DNA from: Thermoprotei archaeon
GTDB taxonomy: Archaea; Thermoproteota; Thermoprotei; QMSL01; B3-G16
Length of the DNA stretch: 7,513 nucleotides
Assembly: GCA_003649665.1 (NCBI GenBank)
Contig: QMSL01000065.1
Span: 1-7,513, forward strand
Direction: 5' to 3'
The notes under the pieces are model-generated. The model searched no databases. It saw only the letters and a program-made list of their open reading frames with translations, and was not told the DNA's origin. The first letter of the stretch is position 1; each line of letters opens with the position of its first letter. Positions 1 through 4,491 of the stretch are shown one piece after another. The position numbers were made by a program, and so were the translations under genes.

Positions 1-179
1 GAGTACATGTACCCTGCATGGGGAGCGACTATGCCAACTATCCTTCTAGGACCCTTTGTATTAACCTCAGGAATCTTTCCAGGCCCTAATTCATGTAAGA
101 AACACCATTCTAGTTGCTTTCTTAGTGATTCAGTTGATCCCTCATAAAATAGACCTGCTACAGCGGGCTTACGTATCAT
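1..179 (-). CDS. MEMO family protein (AmmeMemoRadiSam system protein B-like), N-terminal part, truncated by window edge
   Basis: The reverse strand from 179 to the left edge reads openly for 59 codons, starting MIRKPAVAGLFYEGS and ending in APHAGYMY; the rest of the gene (families of this type are usually about 280-300 residues) lies outside the window. The opening RxPAVAGxFY and the PHAGY motif are signatures of the MEMO family, related to extradiol dioxygenases. The histidine of PHAGY (residue 54) matches a metal ligand in characterised family members. The biochemical role in archaea is not settled. The start is fixed by the sequence: the TGA of rps2 is in the same frame only two codons upstream, and ATG 179 is the only start after it. 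An SD (GAGGAG) lies about 10 bases before it, inside the end of rps2. Placement directly after rps2 is a common archaeal arrangement, so the two are probably co-transcribed. Confidence 0.9.
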   Translation of the reverse strand, partial: MIRKPAVAGLFYEGSTESLRKQLEWCFLHELGPGKIPEVNTKGPRRIVGIVAPHAGYMY

Positions 180-185
180 TAAGCA

Positions 186-848
186 TCATCTCCTCTGTCT
201 GCTGGCTAATTCAGCCATGCCACCAACGATCTTTGTTTCGAAGTGCTCTACAGGCACTGGAAGATCCTCATCAGGACCTAATTCTCCTCTTTCTCTTAGT
301 ACTTGTCTCGCTAGGAGCCAGTATACTAGGGCTAATGATCGACGTCCCTTGTTATTTACAGGGATTATTAAATCAACATATTCGCAGAAGTTGTCTGTAT
401 CGCACAGCGCTATTACAGGAATGCCTACTTCGGCGGCTTCGTCTATTGCTTGTTCATCAGCTCTGGGATCAGAGGCTATCAGTAAGGATGGCTCCATATA
501 GCTTGGCAGACTTGGGTTTGTAAACGTACCAGGGATAAAACGCCCAGTTATGGGTATAGCGCCAGTAAATGAACAGAACGCACGCACTGGTTGATATCCG
601 TACTGCCTCGCTGATACAGCTACAACGGTATTGGGTTCATAGCGTGCTATTAGCTTAGCAGCAACGCGAATACGCTTATCAAGTAATTTAACATTAATGA
701 CATATAGTCCGTCTGGGCGTACGCCATATATGAATTTCTCCATTACTTTAGTCTTTATATGAGTGCCAATGCGTACACCTGCCGCTAGATATGTTTCAAG
801 GGGGACTAGCAATTCTGAAGACTCCGACTTTTCCTTTGATTCACTCAT
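186..848 (-). CDS. rps2: Small ribosomal subunit protein uS2 (S2)
   Basis: This encodes a 220-residue archaeal uS2, a 30S subunit protein on the solvent side near the head/body junction. Family features are AGVRIGTHIKTK near the N-terminus (about 23-34), GRFIPGTFTNP (102-112), DPRADEQAI (127-135) and DLIIPVNNKGRRSL (159-172), followed by the helix ALVYWLLARQ. The first about 16 residues are a charged, Ser/Glu/Lys-rich extension. Two ATG codons compete for the start: 854 (adding Met-Asn) and 848. The SD AAGGAGGG (865-858) sits only 4 bases from the first but about 10 from the second, and the other genes here use 7-10 bases, so I prefer 848. It is the first minus-strand gene after the inverted rpo10 and is followed six bases later by the MEMO gene. 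A TATA-like box at 887-896 could give it its own promoter. Confidence 0.95.
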   Translation of the reverse strand: MSESKEKSESSELLVPLETYLAAGVRIGTHIKTKVMEKFIYGVRPDGLYVINVKLLDKRIRVAAKLIARYEPNTVVAVSARQYGYQPVRAFCSFTGAIPITGRFIPGTFTNPSLPSYMEPSLLIASDPRADEQAIDEAAEVGIPVIALCDTDNFCEYVDLIIPVNNKGRRSLALVYWLLARQVLRERGELGPDEDLPVPVEHFETKIVGGMAELASRQRR

Positions 849-886
849 ATTCATTAACCCTCCTTGCAGAAGAAAAGGGCAAAAAG

Positions 887-896
887 TTAAATTTAA
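887..896. promoter_or_regulatory. Palindromic TATA-like box between rps2 and rpo10, possible bidirectional promoter
   Basis: TTAAATTTAA is a perfect 10-base palindrome in the 70-base spacer between the divergent genes rps2 and rpo10. Its centre is about 33 bases before the rpo10 ATG and about 38-43 bases before the rps2 start. An archaeal TATA box about 26 bases before the transcription start would therefore give short leaders on both sides. On the plus strand an A-rich stretch (881-886) precedes it, as expected for a BRE; the matching element on the minus strand is weaker. Promoter activity is inferred from position and composition only. Confidence 0.45.
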
Positions 897-924
897 GCAT
901 TGCTAAAGGATTTGTGGTGCTAGA

Positions 925-1152
925 ATGATAATACCTGTTAGATGTTTTACATGCGGGAGCTTAATAGGAGATAAGTGGGAAGAATTTATGAGAAGGGTAA
1001 GTCAAGGTGAGGATCCTAAAAAGGTTTTGGACGATATGGGCATAAAGAGGTATTGCTGTAGGAGGATGCTTTTAAGTCATGTTGAGATAATAGATGAGAT
1101 ACTAAGACTTGAAGAGGCAAGAAGGAAGGTCTCTGAGAAGTATAGGAGGTAA
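925..1152 (+). CDS. rpo10: DNA-directed RNA polymerase subunit Rpo10 (RpoN)
   Basis: This is a 75-residue homologue of archaeal Rpo10 and eukaryotic Rpb10, which helps anchor the Rpo3/Rpo11 platform during polymerase assembly. It shows the family's atypical zinc-binding motif: MIIPVRCFTCG at the N-terminus (Cys7, Cys10) and RYCCRRM (Cys44, Cys45), then the conserved LLSHVEIIDE. The helix WEEFMRRVSQGEDPKKVLDDMG lies between them, cited here as residues 18-39. It is slightly longer than usual because of a basic tail (EARRKVSEKYRR). The start is ATG 925 with GGTG seven bases upstream as a modest SD. It is the only plus-strand gene of the window, convergent with rps9 (34-base gap) and divergent from rps2; in most archaea it follows rps9 on the same strand. 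The reading frame is intact with all zinc ligands, so it is presumably functional. Confidence 0.97.
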   Translation: MIIPVRCFTCGSLIGDKWEEFMRRVSQGEDPKKVLDDMGIKRYCCRRMLLSHVEIIDEILRLEEARRKVSEKYRR

Positions 1153-1187
1153 GATGATTGAATTATAGTGTTTTAAAGCGACCTCCT
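1144..1187. repeat. Inverted AGGAGGT/ACCTCCT pair flanking the rpo10/rps9 convergent junction
   Basis: AGGAGGT at 1144-1150 overlaps the rpo10 stop codon, and its exact reverse complement ACCTCCT at 1181-1187 overlaps the rps9 stop codon, separated by 30 bases. Each copy is a textbook SD sequence in the direction of the gene it ends. The pair could form a 7-bp stem in either transcript, but the loop is long, so I read it as two orphan SD sites rather than a terminator. No clear poly-T terminator is visible for either gene. Confidence 0.4.
1154..1168 (+). other. Four-codon ORF behind a strong SD, possible remnant of the gene once following rpo10
   Basis: Immediately after the rpo10 stop, the plus strand reads ATG ATT GAA TTA TAG, preceded by AGGAGGT at the spacing expected for translation starts. 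It would encode only Met-Ile-Glu-Leu. In many archaea rpo10 is followed on the same strand by another gene of the cluster (rpoK, eno or rps2). I infer this may be the start of such a gene, cut off at an inversion breakpoint. A leader-type minigene or chance cannot be excluded. Confidence 0.25.
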
Positions 1188-1588
1188 TAACGATAACTCT
1201 TCTGCCTCTTTGATCTTGCAGATCTTCCGCGTGGTTTCTTAGGCTCAGGTCTTCTTGGATCTCCTGCAAGCATACTTCTATCGTACTCTAAGTAGATCTT
1301 CTTTAATTCCTCTGATTGAGACCATTCGACTAAGCCCCGGGCTATTGCCATTCGTGCAGCTGTTGCCTGCCCCATCCACCCGCCGCCCTTAACATTAACG
1401 TAAATATCAACTTTATTACGCAGGTCTCCTGCTAGTAGAAGTGGTTCCATTATCTTCCAACGGGCCATTTCAGGAGTATATATCTCGATTGGAATGTTAT
1501 TTATTCTAACCCTACCCTTGCCTGGCTTTATTACAGCCCTAGCTATTGCAGATTTCTTCTTCCCTACCGCAATTACGATACGAGTCAT
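1187..1588 (-). CDS. rps9: Small ribosomal subunit protein uS9 (S9)
   Basis: This encodes a 133-residue archaeal uS9, a 30S head protein whose C-terminal tail reaches the P-site tRNA. Visible features are AVGKKKSAIARA (7-18), the GGGWMGQA glycine-rich turn (68-75), ARMAIARGLVEW, and the basic tail PKKPRGRSARSKRQKSYR ending in the near-universal SKRQKSYR pattern. A TTG at 1603 would extend the protein by five residues, but it lies within the SD TTGGAGGGG. That SD is placed 6-8 bases before ATG 1588, so I take 1588. The gene begins two bases after the rpl13 stop, so translational coupling is likely. An SD-like AAGGAGGT overlaps its stop codon with no start codon behind it on this strand. Confidence 0.96.
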   Translation of the reverse strand: MTRIVIAVGKKKSAIARAVIKPGKGRVRINNIPIEIYTPEMARWKIMEPLLLAGDLRNKVDIYVNVKGGGWMGQATAARMAIARGLVEWSQSEELKKIYLEYDRSMLAGDPRRPEPKKPRGRSARSKRQKSYR

Positions 1589-1590
1589 CT

Positions 1591-2037
1591 CTATCCCCTC
1601 CAACCTAGATGCCTAGCTATTTCGGCTAGATGTAGGAATTCAGCCCGTTGGTTCTTCAAATATGCCTCTTGAGGCTTTATTTTAGGTACGTTTTTATATT
1701 CAGGAGGCACACCTATATAAACGCGTAGTCTTTTAAATGCCCTACGTCCTCGAGGAGTTTTACGTGGTAGCATCCCTCTTATCGCTCTTTTTAGAATTCC
1801 ATCAGGCCTACGAGGTATTTTTGGTCCTGTTTTCTCGGGATTGTAGTGAGTTCTGAGCTGAAGCTTCCTCTTAAAGCGTTCGATTATTCTATGGGGCTCG
1901 CCAACTACTATGGATTTCTCAGCATTTACAATAACAACACGCTTCCCACTCAGTAACCACTTAGCTACAACACTCGCTAACCTACCCATGACTAGGTTTT
2001 CAGCATCAACCACTATGGGATCCTGCTGTAATGACAT
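1591..2037 (-). CDS. rpl13: Large ribosomal subunit protein uL13 (L13)
   Basis: This encodes a 148-residue archaeal uL13 of the 50S subunit, which binds 23S rRNA early in assembly. It shows VVDAENLVMGRLASVVAK at the N-terminus (MGRLAS at 17-22), VVIVNAEKSIVVG (about 34-46), THYNPEKTGPK, and the conserved basic segment RGMLPRKTPRGRRAFKRLRV (87-106) followed by YIGVPPEY. Length is normal for archaea. The ATG at 2037 follows the rpl18e stop by six bases, and GGTGA overlapping the end of rpl18e serves as SD. The gene order rpl18e-rpl13-rps9 is the standard archaeal one. Confidence 0.97.
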   Translation of the reverse strand: MSLQQDPIVVDAENLVMGRLASVVAKWLLSGKRVVIVNAEKSIVVGEPHRIIERFKRKLQLRTHYNPEKTGPKIPRRPDGILKRAIRGMLPRKTPRGRRAFKRLRVYIGVPPEYKNVPKIKPQEAYLKNQRAEFLHLAEIARHLGWRG

Positions 2038-2043
2038 GGCTCT

Positions 2044-2409
2044 TCACCCACCAATTATCTTTACATTTGTACCCTTAGGGTTCATTTCAATTAACTCAAG
2101 GATACTTATACATTTACCGCCCGCTCGTTTTATTTTCTCGATTGCACTCTTCGAGAAGCCTATTGCAGCAACAGTAACAGGATGGTTAATACTGCCATCA
2201 CCTAATACTTTCCCAGGAACTACTACCACATCGTTCTCCTTAGTAAGAGAAGCAATTTTTCCTACATTAACCACTATGCGCTTACGTCGGGGTCTATCGA
2301 GCTTCTCACTTACAGCTAGCCATATCTTAGCGCCGTGTTGTCTATAGGCTTTTCTTAACAATCGCATTAGCCTTCGAAGATATACATTAGTTGGACCAGT
2401 ACGTTTCAT
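2044..2409 (-). CDS. rpl18e: Large ribosomal subunit protein eL18 (L18e)
   Basis: This encodes a 121-residue eL18, an archaeal/eukaryotic 50S protein related in fold to bacterial uL15. Motifs are MKRTGPTNVYLRRLMRLLRK at the N-terminus, RIVVNVGKIASL, DVVVVPGKVLGDGSI (VPGKVLGDG about 64-72) and the terminal NPKGTNVKIIGG. A GTG at 2418 would add three residues, but that GTG is part of the SD GAGGTGA (2421-2415). Its spacing to ATG 2409 matches the other genes, so I place the start at 2409. It begins 10 bases after the rpo3 stop, and the SD overlaps that stop. Confidence 0.95.
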   Translation of the reverse strand: MKRTGPTNVYLRRLMRLLRKAYRQHGAKIWLAVSEKLDRPRRKRIVVNVGKIASLTKENDVVVVPGKVLGDGSINHPVTVAAIGFSKSAIEKIKRAGGKCISILELIEMNPKGTNVKIIGG

Positions 2410-2419
2410 CTGGTTCACC

Positions 2420-3217
2420 TCACGTATGCTCTTCCCTTATCTCCTTCAGGAGCTTTAAAAAAGTCTCACATTTCTCCTTTAATATCTTTGCTGCTTCAAG
2501 CACTATGAAATCGGGAGGAAGAGAACCTGTTGATTCAACGTTGAATATGAATGTAGTGTCATCACCACGTACCCTTATAGCATCATTCGGACATACGGTC
2601 TCACAGTATTTACATAAAGTACATGCGAGGGGATCTTTTATTACTACTCTATCTTTCTCCATAGAGAGTACCTGTCGTGGACAATATTTCACGCAATTGC
2701 CACATAGTGAACAGCGCGAATGGTCAATGTTTATTATAGGCATATATTTGTATGCACATGCGGATACAGGAGACCACTTAGCATGGTCTCTTCCTATTCC
2801 AATGCGGGCATAAGCTTCAAGGACTAACTTCTGACCAGGGATTAATTTAACTATCGGAATTAGATCGCTAACAGGTCTCACATGAGGATCATCGGTTTTT
2901 AAGTCGCCGGAATATACTACGAGTGGACTATCCTTTGCTTCAACATCTAAATAAAAGCGAACTTCGTATTTTGATGGTTCATGACGTGCTGCATCTATAA
3001 ATTCGGGATCTACCTTAAGAGGTATTAATGCAAGTCTATGTGCAATTATTTCATCAAATAGTATACTTGTATTCTCGAGAAATACCACTTCATCTATAGC
3101 TAGAGTTGGCACCTCAGCTATCATGATACGTCGGAGTGCATTAGCAAATGCAGGGTTGCTACCCTTAAGTACAAATCGCACGTGATTATCGTCGTACTCT
3201 AGGAGCTTTACCTCCAT
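2420..3217 (-). CDS. rpo3: DNA-directed RNA polymerase subunit Rpo3 (RpoD), with ferredoxin-like double Cys4 domain
   Basis: This encodes a 265-residue Rpo3, the alpha-like subunit that forms the assembly platform with Rpo11, Rpo10 and Rpo12. The dimerisation domain shows SNPAFANALRRIMIAEVPTL (20-39) and HRLALIPL (about 60-67), with the C-terminal helix FIVLEAAKILKEKCETFLKLL. Inserted between them is a ferredoxin-like domain with two complete CX2CX2CX3CP motifs: Cys169/172/175/179 and Cys199/202/205/209. Eight cysteines predict two [4Fe-4S] clusters, whereas the Sulfolobus subunit is known to hold a single cluster. Such clusters are structural in known cases. ATG 3217 is preferred over GTG 3223 because the SD GAGGT is 9 bases from the former and only 3 from the latter. 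It starts 7 bases after rps12, an unusual partner, and is followed by rpl18e as normal. Confidence 0.97.
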   Translation of the reverse strand: MEVKLLEYDDNHVRFVLKGSNPAFANALRRIMIAEVPTLAIDEVVFLENTSILFDEIIAHRLALIPLKVDPEFIDAARHEPSKYEVRFYLDVEAKDSPLVVYSGDLKTDDPHVRPVSDLIPIVKLIPGQKLVLEAYARIGIGRDHAKWSPVSACAYKYMPIINIDHSRCSLCGNCVKYCPRQVLSMEKDRVVIKDPLACTLCKYCETVCPNDAIRVRGDDTTFIFNVESTGSLPPDFIVLEAAKILKEKCETFLKLLKEIREEHT

Positions 3218-3224
3218 GTGCACT

Positions 3225-3668
3225 CTACCTCATAGGCTTCTGCTTCTTTCCTTCAAGTATAGCCTTTAGTGAGACACCGTTCACTTTTATGACCTTATAT
3301 CTTACTCCTGGTAGATCTCCATATGCCTTACCTTCAGGGCCGCCTATTCCCTCAATGATTACCTCATCGTGTTCGTCTATATAGTTAAGTCCACCGTCTC
3401 CAGGCACGAATGCTGTGACTACCTTTCCATTCTTTAATAATTGAACGCGTACACACTTTCGAACAGCGCTATTAGGTTGTCTACTCTCTATGCCTACCTT
3501 CTCTAAGACTATGCCCCTTGCCATAGGGGCTCCTTCAAGTGGATCCGTCTTTTTATCGAGGCCTAGCATCTTCTTCCTGTAATAGATATCGCTCCATCTG
3601 AATTTCTTCCTCTTTAATTTAAGCTTCCTTGCGGCATACAATCCATTAGGAGATTTAGATCCAGGCAT
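3225..3668 (-). CDS. rps12: Small ribosomal subunit protein uS12 (S12)
   Basis: This encodes a 147-residue archaeal uS12, the 30S decoding-centre protein. The N-terminus MPGSKSPNGLYAARKL is the usual archaeal one. RQPNSAVRK (63-71), FVPGDGGLN (PGDGG about 89-93) and LPGVRYKVIKV (119-129) are the conserved loops near the A site. An in-frame ATG at 3698 would add ten residues of non-family sequence. The SD GGAGGGAG lies 7 bases before ATG 3668, which gives the normal family length, so 3668 is the start. The gap from nusA is the largest in the run and holds a TATA-like element. In many archaea rps7 and EF-1 alpha follow rps12; here rpo3 follows directly. Confidence 0.97.
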   Translation of the reverse strand: MPGSKSPNGLYAARKLKLKRKKFRWSDIYYRKKMLGLDKKTDPLEGAPMARGIVLEKVGIESRQPNSAVRKCVRVQLLKNGKVVTAFVPGDGGLNYIDEHDEVIIEGIGGPEGKAYGDLPGVRYKVIKVNGVSLKAILEGKKQKPMR

Positions 3669-3697
3669 ATGTCTCCCTCCCTTAAAGTTAATGGTCA

Positions 3698-3705
3698 TTT
3701 AAATA
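3698..3705 (-). promoter_or_regulatory. TATA-like element upstream of rps12
   Basis: On the minus strand the 39-base gap between nusA and rps12 contains TATTTAAA, centred about 33 bases before the rps12 ATG and just after the nusA stop. It is the only gap in the minus-strand run large enough for a promoter. If active it would give an internal transcription start for rps12-rpo3 and the genes beyond, with a leader short enough to cut into or barely include the SD. The call rests on composition and spacing alone. Confidence 0.3.
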
Positions 3706-3707
3706 GT

Positions 3708-4142
3708 TTATGCTATGATAACGTTATCTATGTCGAAATAGCGCTTTGCCAGTAGGCGGGCCTTACTTATATTTCGTCCATCACGACCTATAGCTATTCC
3801 CTTATGCGCAGGATCCACAGTTACTATTGCTATCTTACGTCCATTAGCGGTCTTCGTTATTCTAACTGAGAGCACCTTAGCCGGGAAGAGGCAGTTAGCT
3901 ATTAGCTTCTCAGGGGTTTCAGCGTATTCTACAACTTCGATGTTCTTACCAAAGAGCTTACGTAATTGTCTTATTTTTACACCATTTTTACCTACTGCAA
4001 TCCCTACCTCTCCTGGCTTTACTAAGAAAATTAGCCTATTCATCTGTTCATCGTAAACGCAATCTCTAGTTGTTGCACCAGTTATGCTCTCAAATATAGC
4101 GATATATTGCATTTCCTCACTAGTTAATTTAATATTCGGCAA
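3708..4142 (-). CDS. nusA: NusA-like transcription factor with two KH domains
   Basis: This encodes a 144-residue archaeal NusA, consisting of only the two KH RNA-binding domains and lacking the N-terminal polymerase-binding and S1 domains of bacterial NusA. KH1 carries GEVGIAVGKNGVKIRQL (GxxG loop GKNG at 51-54). KH2 carries HKGIAIGRDGRNISKARLL (GRDG at 119-122) and ends YFDIDNVIIA, the typical archaeal C-terminus. The role is inferred to be RNA binding during elongation/termination or rRNA synthesis. The start is a TTG at 4142, supported by a near-perfect SD, GGAGGTGA (4156-4149), six bases upstream; the next in-frame ATG (codon 11) would cut into KH1. The SD lies in the acidic tail codons of rpl30e, whose stop is one base before this gene, so tight translational coupling is likely. 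Confidence 0.94.
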   Translation of the reverse strand: MPNIKLTSEEMQYIAIFESITGATTRDCVYDEQMNRLIFLVKPGEVGIAVGKNGVKIRQLRKLFGKNIEVVEYAETPEKLIANCLFPAKVLSVRITKTANGRKIAIVTVDPAHKGIAIGRDGRNISKARLLAKRYFDIDNVIIA

Positions 4143-4143
4143 T

Positions 4144-4491
4144 CTAGCTCACCTCCTCTTCCTCTTCTTCCTCCTCTTCTTTAGATTCAGGCTTTTCAAC
4201 GAGAGCCATTATATTTGACTCACCAGGATCTATTATCGCTAAGGAGGATACCATAAAGGGCTTCCTACATAAAGCACCTAAATCCCAACTTGAGCCTGGA
4301 TAAACATAGACGGGAATCCCTGAGAGTTTCGCATAGTACATTATATCCTCTTTTATATGTGACGGAGCATTTAAGGCAACAATGACTAGCTTAGCCTTAC
4401 CAAATCTACATGCATTTAATGTCTTCTTAAAGCCTATTATTACCTTTCCAGTTCTCATTACTGTTTGAAGCTCTCTAGCTAGATCTATCAT
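4144..4491 (-). CDS. rpl30e: Large ribosomal subunit protein eL30 (L30e) with acidic C-terminal tail
   Basis: This encodes a 115-residue eL30 of the L7Ae/L30e/S12e RNA-binding family, which recognises kink-turn-like RNA. Conserved parts are GKVIIGFKKTLNACRFGKAK (15-34), KLVIVALNAPSHIKEDI and PGSSWDLGALCRKPFMVSSL (65-84) with IDPGESNI. The family is usually about 100 residues. Here the chain ends with PESKE and nine consecutive glutamates (105-113) then Val-Ser, an acidic tail I do not expect in this protein. The codons alternate GAG/GAA and make a 31-base pure-purine tract in the mRNA, whose end forms the nusA SD. The start ATG overlaps the rpo1C stop as ATGA, with AAAGGAGG upstream. Position between rpo1C and nusA is the standard archaeal one. 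Confidence 0.95.
   Translation of the reverse strand: MIDLARELQTVMRTGKVIIGFKKTLNACRFGKAKLVIVALNAPSHIKEDIMYYAKLSGIPVYVYPGSSWDLGALCRKPFMVSSLAIIDPGESNIMALVEKPESKEEEEEEEEEVS
4149..4156 (-). promoter_or_regulatory. Ribosome binding site of nusA, embedded in the rpl30e acidic tail
   Basis: GGAGGTGA on the minus strand matches the archaeal anti-SD completely and ends six bases before the TTG at 4142. It decides in favour of this non-ATG start. The same bases encode the last Glu-Val residues of L30e, and it closes a 31-base purine-only run (4152-4182). Confidence 0.85.

Noticed and set aside
177..188. In-frame TGA between rps2 and the MEMO gene, suggesting readthrough fusion or selenocysteine
   Set aside because: The two genes share a frame with only TGA and two codons between them, but this happens by chance one time in three. 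The MEMO gene has its own ATG and SD, and uS2 ends normally.
125..523. Plus-strand open frame of 132 codons
   Set aside because: It lies antisense to the clearly conserved rps2 and the MEMO gene, has no recognisable family sequence, and is a shadow of those genes.
1144..1187. Inverted repeat as an intrinsic hairpin terminator
   Set aside because: The stem is 7 bp with a 30-base loop and no following U-run, and archaeal termination does not rely on such hairpins; orphan SD sites explain it better.
1910..2347. Plus-strand open frame of 145 codons
   Set aside because: It is antisense to rpl13 and rpl18e, which have unambiguous family motifs; the composition is what reverse reading of those genes would give.
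2391..2813. Plus-strand open frame of 140 codons
   Set aside because: It is antisense to rpo3, including its cysteine domain, with no SD or family sequence of its own.
4152..4182. Pyrimidine/purine tract as a tandem repeat or CRISPR-like element
   Set aside because: It is a coding poly-glutamate tract of mixed GAG/GAA codons with no regular longer unit or spacers.
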